In this document: piece after piece, positions 11,410-21,889 of the stretch | How the letters are laid out: the number at the start of each line of letters is the position of its first letter | Position numbering within the stretch: position 1 is the first letter of the stretch | Assembly: GCF_040412425.1 (NCBI RefSeq) | Contig: NC_089782.1 | Coordinates: 25,754,122 to 25,818,121 of the forward strand | Direction: 5' to 3' | Origin: Macrobrachium rosenbergii | Taxonomy: Eukaryota; Arthropoda; Malacostraca; Decapoda; Palaemonidae | DNA length: 64,000 bases | Translations under genes and position numbers: made by a program | Notes under the pieces: model-generated | The model's database searches: none | What the model was told of the DNA's origin: nothing | What the model saw: only the letters and a program-made list of their open reading frames with translations

Positions 11410-11990
11410 ATAATTGTGTCGGGGCTAACTGCGACTCCCGTGTGTTGATTAAGAGGCCCAATTCTAGGGCAAGGAGAAGTGTCTTCTGAAGGTCCTCCAT
11501 GCATCTTGCTCTTGATGGGGAACACAAGCCAGTCATCTAAATACAGACATACTGTACACTGATATCCATGAGAGGAGCCATTTTGTCAGAGGGGCGAGAA
11601 CACAGGTGAATACTTGCGGAGCTGTCGAGAGGCTGAAGCACAGAGCCAGAAAATGAAAGATTCTGCCCTGGAACACAAAAGTTAGATACTTCCTCGGTTC
11701 ATTTCCATCTTGAACCTGGTAGTCTAAACAAAGAAATTCAGTGCGCTGACGTCCAGGACAGGTCTCCAACCTCCCATTGTCTTGGGGACGACAAACAGTC
11801 GGTTGTAAAAACTTCTGTGCTTATGTCTTCAACTAACTCTACAGCTCTCTTCCCGAGTACAGACGAGACCTCTTCTGACAGGCTCAAAAACCTCTCCGAA
11901 CCTACCGAGTAGGCTGTTAAGCTGATGGGTGGGATTACTAAAGGAGGTTTTCACCTGAATGGGATGGAATAGCCCTCCTGAGGACATTGA
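11410..11990 (-). pseudogene. DIRS reverse transcriptase, broken (element 2)
   Basis: The minus-strand frame 11,533-11,769 carries PRKYLTFVFQGRIFHF and LALCFSLSTAPQVFT, the DIRS finger/palm blocks. In a neighbouring frame the catalytic loop CLYLDDWLV is intact at about 11,527-11,550. The two blocks are out of frame with each other, so at least one indel lies between them. Both catalytic aspartates are kept, unlike in element 1. Confidence 0.85.
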
Positions 11991-12099
11991 TTAACCAGGT
12001 TCATTCCCAGCCCCATTTGTCTTAAAAATGGAGAAAGCCTGGCTCCCCTCTGGGACACGGAGGACAGGATCCTCACTTGTGAGAGGTGGGTTTAGAGGA

Positions 12100-13850
12100 C
12101 GACTTCTGAACTGGTCAGACTGACCGGAGGTTCATGCGCGGGAAGCGCTGAAACTTAGCTCTGCCACCTCGAAAGAGCTGTTGTTGCAACGGGAAGACTG
12201 TTCTTGCACTGAACCAGACTGAAGTACGACAGCCTGACTCCTTGGGATGCTTGGTAGATTGCACTAGCAGATCTTGAGTCGACTTCTTCTGTACGTCAGA
12301 TGCAACGTGTTCTACTGTAGCTTGAGAGAATAATGCGAATCGATTCAAAGGTGCAAATAGGAGAGCCGACCTCTGGGAGGGAGTGACCCCTTTTGTAGTG
12401 AACGTGCACCACAGTTCTCTCTTTTTGAGAACTCCCATGGAAAATAAGGCAGCCAGCTCTTGGGAGCCATCCTTGATTGCCTTATTCGCACATGACAGAA
12501 CTCCTAGCCAGTCTGATGAGAAGTTCTCTTGAAAAGTGTTGTTTCCCTCAATCTCCTTAGCCCCCACAGTCCAGTCTAAGAAACTGAAGACATTGAAGAC
12601 CTTAAACACATCCCTGACTAGATTATCAAGTTCCGAAGACGTGAACATAATCTTGGCAGAGTTAAAAGCTGATCTCCGTGCCTAGTCAATGACACTGGAG
12701 AAGTCCCCCTGGGAGAAGGCAGAAACTCACAAGGAAGGAGCTTCCTCAGTGGCTTAAGATAGGTATATACCTTCTTTGAGACAAGCAAGAGGGAGGAGTG
12801 CTAAAAACAGACTTACCAAGATTCCTCTTCTCTGCTAGCCAACCATCAATACTGGATAAACCCCTCCTAGATGATGATGAAAGGACCATCTTTGGTAGCC
12901 TGGCAGATTCTGCAGGCTGTCTCATCATAAAGGCTGAACTCGGAGATGTCGGGGCCGCTGTAGACAAAAAAGTTAGCAGAAGAGGAAGTACTGTATTCCA
13001 GGAGAGCCACGTAAGCAGAAGTAGGTTGCTCCTGTTCAATGGCTTCTTCATCTCACTACGTAGAGGAAGGAGCTAAGTCTGGAGGATTCTGTGTCAATGA
13101 AGGCAGCTTCTGTAGAAGTCCTAAAGTGCTATCCAAATGGTGTTGGATAGGTTCCAATGAAGGATCTGTAACAGCCGGGAGTGGCGCCACACGCTTGGCT
13201 ACTGGCACCGAGCAGACAGGACACACCGCCACAGGTGGATGCACGGACACAGGGGAACACCTGCGTATTGCGTGTGGACACTGGCGCCTGGACACTGGGC
13301 GCTTGGACATCAATGGGCGTTTGGATACTGTACAACAGCTTCTTCAAAGAGGAACACCGCTTTGGTGCCAAATACTAGTGCTCCGTTACTGAAGGTTCAT
13401 GAGATTCACGATCGGGATTATCCCAAAAACTGTGGGAAGGAAGTGGACTGCACTCTCTGTTTACAGGCAACTACGAGGAAGTGGAGGCGTACTCAACCAG
13501 GCGAACCATGCCCTTTCCGTAGCCTGGAGAAGAAAGGTTTGAAAAGCGCCTAGTACACCCTCTGTCCATGCTGGAGTCCAAGTCCCTGGATGATAGAGCA
13601 TACACATCTGTATGGACGCCTTTCCAACGGCTGTCTGCCAAGTCCTGGGATTTATGAACAACAAGCTCGGTTGAGGGGGCAACTACCCATGGGCAAACCC
13701 AACTGACCTCCCTTGGACCTTCATTTTGCCTCTTACCATGTTTAGGGGAGTTTGACAGGGACCTTTGTCTCGGAGCATTGGTGGATAGTAGTGCCTCCTC
13801 ACTGTCATTACACTTGCACCAACACTAATTACAATCATTTTGTCTATCGG
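12100..13850 (-). pseudogene. DIRS gag-like protein, broken (element 2)
   Basis: The longest piece is 12,115-12,648 (177 codons, minus), containing FSFLDWTVGAKEIE and LAALFSMGVLKKRELWCTF. The same LDW-[ST]-VGA and LKK-x-E-x-W blocks occur in the plus-strand gag of element 3 at 50,567-50,833, so this is a conserved gag C-terminal domain. Further upstream, 13,129-13,371 is rich in V/P/A repeats (DVQAPSVQAPVS). No known enzymatic function; gag is presumed to package the RNA. Confidence 0.7.
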
Positions 13851-14130
13851 ACCTCAACAGAAGACCCAATGTAGGCTAAGGTGTTCACTCAGACCAAACT
13901 GGTCTATACAGCTGAGGCTGGTGATGACGTGGGTTCGGAAAGAATGGGAGCAGGCCTTGAGGAGCAGCTGGTCATGCGGAGGAAAAAGCAGTGCAGGCAT
14001 GACGGAACAGGGTATGTTGGCAATATCGGCTTTGGAAAAACCTGGCTCAGCTAAACCCACAACCGGCTCTAGCAGCCGCCTCTCTCTACCTGTCTCTCTG
14101 AAGTTTGTCAGGTGTACAAAACTTACCACT

Positions 14131-14192
14131 TCCCCAAAGTATAACTTAGTTTAACCAGACCACTGAGCTGATTAACAGCTCTCCTAGGGCTT
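14131..14192 (-). repeat. SINE-like repeat, truncated copy c
   Basis: AAGTATAACTTAGTTTAACC to CTCCTAGGGCT matches one end of copies at 10,118 and 37,970. It lies in the 5' leader of DIRS element 2, between gag and the inverted repeat. Similarity stops abruptly after about 60 bp. Confidence 0.7.
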
Positions 14193-14517
14193 CAGCCTGG
14201 TCTAATCTTTACATTCTTCACGCCCAGATCAAAGAATAAATCCTGGCCTCTGCAATGGCAGCACTTGATATGCGAGTCATGTTGCAGTTAGTCTGGTATT
14301 ACAGCCTTTGCTGCAATACCTAATATAGACAAACTAGAATCAGACATAAGTCACAATCAGTCAATTAAATTGTCTACATTGAGAACAAGCTAAGCTAATG
14401 ATGAGTAGCGCGCTACCATACCAAAGGAATACTTTACCAAATAAGGCATAAGCCACTACCATCTGGCGAAATTTCCAACAAGAGCTGCTCCACCAACTGA
14501 TGATCGGTCGTTGACTG

Positions 14518-14691
14518 GCAGACAAGAATTGAGCTCTTTGACTGTGTTGTACCTATTCTTCCCAGAAAGTGGGTGGGGTCTAATTACCTACACCAAGACA
14601 ATAGAGAGTTACTGAGAATTTAAAATTTTAAGCTGCCATGATAGTTAGAAACTAAGCTATGTAGTTGCTTGGTAAGTTACTTATATAAAAA
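14518..14691 (-). repeat. 5' inverted terminal repeat of DIRS element 2
   Basis: Reverse complement of 8,280-8,425: shared blocks include TTGTACCTATTCTTCCC, GTGGGGTCTAATTACCTAC and GCTATGTAGTTGCTTGGTAA. It lacks the extra terminal block found at the 3' end. Confidence 0.9.
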
Positions 14692-17600
14692 ATAAACACA
14701 GACACATACAAAAAGTTCAGTACATTTAGATACTAACAAAACCTTTAAGTTGACTTGAACTGTGCAACCACATCATAAATCACCCAAAGCCTTTACACTT
14801 CTATAATGACCATGTTCCACATCACATAATAAAGTACCAAGCTACCTAAAATTCAACATCTTGTCACAACCAGTATTATCAACCATTACTGGTGTGTGTA
14901 TTATTTTATGAAGCAGGTCTGTGTCATCAATGTGAGTGATGTCCATTCTGCTGCCCCATAAATCAACTCCAAACTGAGGAACAATGAAGTAGTCACCAGA
15001 AGCTAACAAATACAAAGTGATGATTTATATGTAATGAAAGGTTAAACTGCTTAACCTGCGATATGTGCTCTTATGAACAGGCTATAATACATATTTTTTT
15101 TCCGCAAAAGACTGAAATATACCCTGTGGAGAGAAAGTAAGTCTTTATCATAAGCCATAGATGCATGGAAAAAATCTCTTTATCCAAGTGCAAGGTATTC
15201 TATAGTATACTAGAGAATAGACCTAAAAAAACGCTAATGTCAGTACAAAAGATCACTATGAATGATTATGTAACTGTTTGCCATACAAATCAAGTGAAAG
15301 AGTTAAGAAGTAACCACAACAGTTCTATAGGATCTACAAAATGCTAAGGCTCCTGTAAGAGACAACTCAAAATACTGCATGACTGTCCCTCAAGATTGTA
15401 TTTTCAAAAATATTTCTGAATAATGATGCTGGTGACTAGCAAGGATGCTATTACACTTTACTTAGCATGCAGACCGAGACATGAAATGAAAATTTTTTAA
15501 TACCTTATCCTCTATTTTCAAAAAGTGCATCAGACCAGCCAATTAAAGAGCAATTTACTTGGTGATTATAAGTAAAAAAAATACCTGCCTCAGTAATTAA
15601 ATCTTTTTGTGTTCATAGCTTTTTTACTTTCATATTTAAAATTCATTAGGCTCCCCTCCCACCCCACAGTCAATGTGGCTGCCTGGGAAGTTTCCTTTTA
15701 ACTTGCATAGTATAACAGTACCTGTTCCACCATGCTGAAAAGTGTACTTTACAGAATATCTTAGAATGCTTAACAGTGCAGCTATTTTTTCATCTTCTAA
15801 AATTTACTGTTCTTGCAGTATATTCTTTGTCAAGTAAATCCTGTAAAAGTCAAATTCTGTATATCTTAGTTTTATGCTTTTAATTTGCAGAAAGCTCAAA
15901 GATTGCTAATGAGCAGCAGAGGCAAGGGAGAAGTCACTATGTTATCAAACGAGGTCCAAAAACTGAACACAGACACACATGGGAGAACACGGCAGTGGCT
16001 GTTGATAAATCAACAAGCAAGGCTATGGCACCCCACCTTTAGCTCACAGAAATGATAAGGTCATGTTGCCAGTGCAATCTATCAAACAATGAGCATGGCT
16101 TGAACCTGGGACCACCACTTTCTGAAGTTCAGGTGACCTAAGCCACCAAGACAGTAGGCTATATGAATTTGGAAATTGCTGCAACCCCAATACTTAGGAC
16201 TACATATCTGACTACCATTAGAAAAAATGTATGGAATATTTCCTTAATCCTAAGGCATCTTCTGTTACCTATGGGAGCATTCATGTTAAGCACAGCCTGG
16301 CTTCACCTGGTTTTACATATCAGCATGAAAGGCCAGCTTTGAAACTCTGTTTCTCTTCTCACCAAATGACTAAAAAGCTGTCTCATATTTCTAGTAATGT
16401 ACTGGATCTACTTTTCAATGACGTTTTACTAACAACAGATAGATATATCTGTGACGTAACTGGTACATATGGCCATATTCCACTGCAATGAAGATCTCAG
16501 GCACTTGGGATATTCCCTGTACCAATAACAAAAAGCTGTGGCCAAAGCCTAGTGCCATTTGGAAAGCAACTGTGCATCTATTAAGACATCTAAAATTAAC
16601 AAACAACCCCAAAACACATAAAACTGATAGAGATTATCAGAAATAATAGTAAAATTATTGCTTGGGAAATCATAAATGATCAAAATAAAGATTATTCTTG
16701 ATTTGAAGGTTAATCCTGATAAGTATATTGTATGTTCAACATATGAATATGAAAGTGGACCCTGATGAACAACTGCATGGTTTTTGGTGTGAAAGAAATT
16801 TGTCAAGAAAAAGGTCACATGTATGCTGTCAGAAAGGTGAGGAGTGAACTCAGAACTGTCTCTTGAATGCAATGGGTGGCACCACAAGCAATGCTAAGGA
16901 ATGTGCATTACACATTTAAGTATGCTTCTATACACATAGTACGGTACTTAGAAGTTTTATGCCCACAATGTTTAAGAGCAAATAGGGAAGAGAGAGTAGA
17001 GTACCAACAAAAGCATTAGAAAATGATGGAAGTTATCATACTCAGATTGGTTAGCATTATTTACTTAATTATAATTCATTGAGAAAAAATACCATAATTA
17101 CCACCATCTGAACAAAGGCGATGCTGCATTTCCATGCCGGGGGGAAATTACAGCATAGTATGAAAGTACAAGTTTTTAATTTCTTGCCTTATAATTAAAT
17201 GAATTCCATTAGTAATGGCAGCAAAAATCTAGGATGTGTGCATAACCTAAGGCCTGTAATATTATATAAAGCAAAGGTATCCACATTAGGAACTGGAGAA
17301 GTGTGATCAGAAAACCCTGAGATTCAAGGCTATTGTCAGTAGAATAATCATATTCTGACTAAGGAATGGCTCACAGGTTAGGTCAGAATGAGTATACAGT
17401 ACAACACAAGAATTTGAAGTTATTATGCAGGCTAGTGAAATCCTCTCAACAGGCTAACCTGGCCCATTCTTATGCACTAAGGCCGGCCCGCCAAACCTAG
17501 CCTATTTCGGTTAGGGTACAAACACAGGTAGAAATAAGTAGTAGCTCCGTGGCGGCGATTACCTTCTAACTCACCGCCAATATCAGGAGCCCTAAAAGTG

Positions 17601-18141
17601 TAGAAAAAAAGTTTCCAAGGTAAAAACAGGGGCGGAGCTAATACTTAGAATTACCCGAACACAATTAGGCTTGGTGGTATGAACTACAAAACAAAAATTC
17701 GTCACGATTTTCAAGACGGGTCTTTGATAACAGAACTGGGCAATCCTGCTGGGCATTGGCCTCGTAGGCTCCCCGGGCCTGACATAACCTAGTTTGCGTT
17801 CAAAGCCCAGACCTATATATGCCAAATTTTTTTCAAATCTTGTCAGTCTAGTACTTAGCCTAGACTCTTTTACAAATGGATAAGCCTAAAATACGTTAGA
17901 GATAAGCTAAAACTATAATATAACGCGAGGCTGCTGCCTCTTTGACAGGTTGTGGAATAAAATAATAGGATGCTGTCACTCGCTGTGCACTTGACAGGTA
18001 GTTTTGGTTAAATAGCTGCGTCTAAACGCTTAATATTATTATAACTGATTAGCTGTATAAGGTACTTACTTACCGAATAAAAACATAACTTGGATTCACA
18101 ACCAAATGAACAAGATTATGATCAAAATATGAAAAACTTAC
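14692..18141 (-). other. EDEM3 intron 1, right part
   Basis: About 3.4 kb of AT-rich intron. Apart from the tRNA-like repeat near 15,900-16,165 I see no exons, terminal repeats or structured RNAs. Open frames here are short and lack splice-compatible ends. Confidence 0.65.
15895..16165 (-). repeat. tRNA-derived SINE-like fragment
   Basis: On the minus strand, TGGCTTAGGTC (16,145-16,134) and CAGGTTCAAGCC (16,108-16,096) resemble tRNA A and B boxes at a natural spacing of about 35 bp, followed by unrelated sequence. It does not form a convincing complete tRNA, so a SINE head or tRNA relic is more likely than a working tRNA gene. The downstream limit is a guess. Confidence 0.5.
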
Positions 18142-18263
18142 TTTAAATTTATCCTTTCTTCTTCTGACATTGATTGAGTCCCAGTACTTGAAACGCCTAT
18201 AACTAGCCATATTGCACTCACTATGAAACAAACACTACTATAAAATGAAGAAAACATATTCAT
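18142..18263 (-). CDS. EDEM3: EDEM3-like alpha-mannosidase, exon 1 with signal peptide
   Basis: First coding exon, minus strand, 122 nt, ending in donor GTAAGTTT. It starts MNMFSSFYSS, runs through a hydrophobic stretch (VCFIVSAIWLVIGV) and ends SMSEEERINL plus two bases of a lysine codon completed by exon 2. The hydrophobic N-terminus is a plausible signal peptide or anchor, as expected for an ER-lumen protein. SMSEEERINL followed by KEEAKEMF fits the EDEM3 N-terminal region. An in-frame TAA upstream (in the reverse complement of the 18,301 line) limits the start. Two in-frame ATGs occur (18,263-18,261 and 18,257-18,255); the first was chosen, but either is possible. Intron 1 is about 10.9 kb. 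Confidence 0.82.
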
Positions 18264-18480
18264 AATCGATTTTATGTTCTTCCAATTAATAATGACATTG
18301 TACACAGGGGGTTAATGTAATGTTTTTAGGGCATCGCGATGTATACGTCACTACAACTATCAGCTGATTCAAGATGGCTGCTGTTATGCTGTAGATTTCG
18401 TAAACGCTTGGAATTCTCATAGATCCCTCACTCATTACGCCTCTCATTTTCCTCAAACGTGTCTGTCGAAAATAAATCTT
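18264..18480 (-). promoter_or_regulatory. Probable EDEM3 5' leader and promoter region
   Basis: Immediately upstream of the start codon. It contains a TGACGT core (18,350-18,345, minus), similar to the CREB/ATF and unfolded-protein-response half-site, and a CAAGATGGC motif (18,370-18,378, plus), similar to YY1-type start-site elements. The transcription start itself cannot be seen. EDEM genes are typically stress-induced, so the TGACGT core is interesting but short enough to occur by chance. Confidence 0.4.
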
Positions 18481-18669
18481 TGAAACTGTGAAGGAAATTT
18501 CAGCGTGTGAAACGTTTTTAAGGTATTCACAGGATGCATTTTGACAATGGTTTATTCTTTAGGAAAGTGGGAAACAGAAAAATTGGTAGCCTATTTTATT
18601 TCCACTGCTAGTAGATGAACTTCAAGGACGAACCTGTGAATTACTGGCTTCTGCTATGGTCAAATACAT

Positions 18670-18878
<209 letters not shown>

Positions 18879-18923
18879 AACTGAATCACGAAAATATGGA
18901 ACGTGATGAATATATATATAAAT

Positions 18924-19083
18924 AAAGATAAAATCCACGAAGGAAACGGAAACGCTGGAGTGCTGCGGAGGCCTTTCGACACTAGTCCTTTACTTTAGCA
19001 GATACAAAGATAAATCCACGAAGGAAACGGAAACACCGGAGTGCTGCAGGCCTTTCGACACTAGTCCTTTACTTAGCAGATCA
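18924..19083. repeat. Tandem duplication, unit about 80 bp
   Basis: Two adjacent copies (18,924-19,005 and 19,006-19,083) sharing AAATCCACGAAGGAAACGGA, GAGTGCTGC and CCTTTCGACACTAGTCCTTT. They are flanked on both sides by AT microsatellites. The origin is unclear; possibly a Penelope-type terminal sequence. Confidence 0.9.
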
Positions 19084-19100
19084 TATATATATATATATAC

Positions 19101-19164
<64 letters not shown>
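19083..19164. repeat. (TA)n microsatellite
   Basis: About 40 TA units with a short ACATAAA interruption. Adjoins the left arm of the Penelope-type fold-back. Confidence 0.95.
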
Positions 19165-19167
<3 letters not shown>

Positions 19168-19560
19168 TGTAAGAAGGCCCATAAAACACTATTTAAACGT
19201 TGAAACCATATATTTCGGGCACTAGCTTTCTGTGCCCTGTTCACTGCAGAATATGGACAGGTGGGAAAGTTACAATGGGATATATATGAAAACATAAAGG
19301 TGTGGCCTAGGCCCCCGATGTTATGGAGGTGGCGTTTCCTTAGGAGAAAGACCAAATTCCCTAGTGGTTTTTGGCCTCATTAGACTCCATAACATCGGAG
19401 GCCTGGGGCCACACCTTTATGTTTTTGTATATATACCATTGTAACTTTCACCTGTCCATATTCTACCAGTGAACAGGGGCACAGAAGCTAGTGCCCGAAA
19501 TATATGGTTTCAACGTTTAAATAGTGTTTGCGGCCTTCTATATTCATATTACACTGTAGT
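19165..19560. mobile_element. Penelope-type 3' end fold-back (short)
   Basis: Inverted repeat with arms of about 165 bp (19,165-19,333 and 19,384-19,553) around a loop of about 50 bp. Both arms contain the motif AAATAGTGTTT and a GTGCCC...GTGAACAGGG block that also forms the outer ends of the Penelope pair at 21,890-24,185. Both outer ends pass into (TA)n arrays. No coding sequence remains. Confidence 0.75.
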
Positions 19561-19576
19561 ATTACAGGAAAAGATA

Positions 19577-19578
<2 letters not shown>

Positions 19579-19621
<43 letters not shown>

Positions 19622-19646
19622 ATAATATGCATGTATGCATATATAC

Positions 19647-19693
<47 letters not shown>
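19579..19693. repeat. Two (TA)n arrays
   Basis: TA arrays at about 19,579-19,617 and 19,655-19,693, with a short non-repeat spacer. Confidence 0.93.
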
Positions 19694-19699
<6 letters not shown>

Positions 19700-20470
19700 T
19701 ACAGTATGAAGTGAAACAAAGGAACGCAAAATCTTTCGTCCTTATCCTAAGGCATTCTCAACTACACAGAGCAGAAAAAAAGGGATCACGATGTAAATTC
19801 AGTTTTACAAAAAGAAGAAAAAAACCACAACGACTGAGATTAAGAGAATGTGAAGTCATTTTACAGTATGCGAAGCTCATTACATTTGAGGTTGACTGAT
19901 CTTCTGATGAGGAACAGCTGTTCTGGATTAACGCGGTTACTGGATTAACCAGGGGAGAGGTTAAGGACACAGACAAGAATTAATGATAATCGTAAGCGTC
20001 TCTTTCATTTGCTGACTGCATATTAAATCTGATGTTGAGATGCTCCTTGAGGCAATATTGCTGGATCTTGTTATCACATTACGACGAGACTAATCAATGT
20101 GATTTTTTACTTAGATGCACAATAGGAATGTTATTGTTTTGGCCAGTTTAAGTAAATATTCAATTTATTTTGTTACTTAATTCGTAACTTGTCTGGCCCA
20201 AAGAAAATGAGGTATATGGGGATTTTTAAAACAATGTTGCTACTTTGTTGATGGCAGTTTCTTAAAATCACCATTCCATTGAGTTTTCCACCAATTATTT
20301 GCGGCCTTAAAACCGATTAAATAATGCAAGCAAATGGTAGGCCTACCATTCTAATCATACAATGTCTTCACACCTTTACTGTAAAAAGTATACAGACTAT
20401 GAGCTGAAGAAAGCAGCTATCAAAGCGTAATGTTAGAGCAGAAATAAATTACAGCAATAATAATAATCAG

Positions 20471-20515
<45 letters not shown>

Positions 20516-21420
20516 ACATAGCTCACTGACTCGGCCTACCTGGGAATCAGAAACTGTGTTGTATATCAGAATCATCTTGCTTATTTGCAAGTCGTAATAA
20601 AAACTATCTTATTAAAAAAATCGTGTGTCTCAGTTAGTTTGCAGAGTTCAGAGGTCCACATCAGCACTCTTACTCCCCTTTCACACTCGATCAAACTTAT
20701 GGGATGCCTTTAGACAAGAAGCCATACTGGCATAAAGCCCTCTTAATCTAGAGTCTAGACCAACAACCAACCACCCAAACAGAAGGGCACATCAGCAGTA
20801 CATCAAACACCCCCAACAAATGCTGCATCTTTCCCCAGTCTTGAATATCCACTTCCGCACTTCCTGGATAACAAGGTCCTTTGTTTTACATCATCTGTCC
20901 AACCTGTTCTAAATCTTCTCTCTCTTTCCTTCTAACATTTTTTAATAAAATACTTTTTCACCCATTTATTGCCATCTGCACTTCCACAAAACTAAATCGT
21001 CTGAAATACTCTGATCCAAACTTTCACTTACATTTACATTAATATTTCTGGGTACCTCCAAATTCTTCGCTTTAAGAATTCTTGTTACTATATAAACAGT
21101 TCAACTCGCAAGCATTCTATATCAGCTCTTCGATTCAGTTAGGGAGAGCTAGTCCAACAATCCCTCCATACATTCCCTCCTTAGCTTCTTGTACAAACCC
21201 GCTTCTTTTTTGCTTCCCCTACTAAGTGAATTGCCTATTCCATCATCCTATCCACTATCCACATTAACATTCAATACTCCATCTTCCAGGTTTCTATTCA
21301 ACTTCATACCCTTAATCTTGCTCGCATTCTCTCTCAGTTTTCTGCTCTTGCAAACACGCGCACAACCTTTCACTAGTTTCTGCAGTTTCTCCTTACCATC
21401 TCATATGTCAACAATGCATC
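19700..21420. other. Intergenic sequence
   Basis: No gene recognised. Contains a (GA)n run at 20,474-20,513 and ordinary AT-rich sequence. Confidence 0.6.
20474..20513. repeat. (GA)n microsatellite
   Basis: About 20 GA units. Confidence 0.97.
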
Positions 21421-21451
21421 ATACAAAACACACATGCATATATATACAGAA

Positions 21452-21462
21452 TATATACACAC

Positions 21463-21500
<38 letters not shown>

Positions 21501-21510
21501 GATTGTGTAT

Positions 21511-21543
<33 letters not shown>
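21452..21543. repeat. Compound microsatellite (AC)n(AT)n(GA)n
   Basis: AC run from 21,452, AT run from about 21,478, GA run at 21,514-21,543, with short spacers. Confidence 0.95.
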
Positions 21544-21548
<5 letters not shown>

Positions 21549-21820
21549 TACTGCTGTATAAATAGACTTTACCGTTGACTGCCTAAAGAAATCTGAGATT
21601 ACTCTTGATCTTGAATATTTCATACTGGTAGCAAAGATATCTTCAAGAATTTGTCCCTTTTTTTGGTTTGTTTCTCAATTGACCATCGATGGTTTTGGCT
21701 CAGTGTCAGCTGTTATGATCGTATGCGTGCTCGAGGCAATTATCAGGAAGGTTATTTCTCAGATTGATAACGGTCGTGAGGAAGGAAAAGCACCGATATT
21801 CAGTAAATATTAAATTAAAG

Positions 21821-21822
<2 letters not shown>

Positions 21823-21870
<48 letters not shown>

Positions 21871-21889
21871 TATATATATATATATATAA
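21823..21889. repeat. (TA)n microsatellite
   Basis: TA array with a short GAGT interruption, ending exactly where the left Penelope copy begins. Confidence 0.95.

Larger units (their letters stand above)
8241..14691 (-). mobile_element. DIRS-like retrotransposon 2, structurally complete
   Basis: A 6.45-kb element within EDEM3 intron 1, in the same orientation as the gene. On the minus strand the order is 5' inverted terminal repeat (14,691-14,518), gag (about 13,850-12,100), reverse transcriptase (about 11,990-11,410), RNase H (about 11,409-10,393), tyrosine recombinase (about 10,107-9,180), internal complementary region (8,561-8,482) and 3' inverted terminal repeat (8,425-8,241). This is the DIRS architecture: inverted ends, no LTRs, and an internal copy of the joined ends. 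Frameshifts and stops break every reading frame, and a short repeat is inserted between RNase H and recombinase. No target-site duplication was seen, as expected for recombinase integration. Confidence 0.92.

Noticed and set aside
16085..16165. Possible tRNA gene on the minus strand
   Set aside because: A and B boxes are present, but I could not pair the acceptor stem; more likely a SINE head or relic.
21189..21623. Frames of 129 and 71 codons
   Set aside because: Their C-terminal halves are microsatellite translation and the rest shows no domain or splice context.
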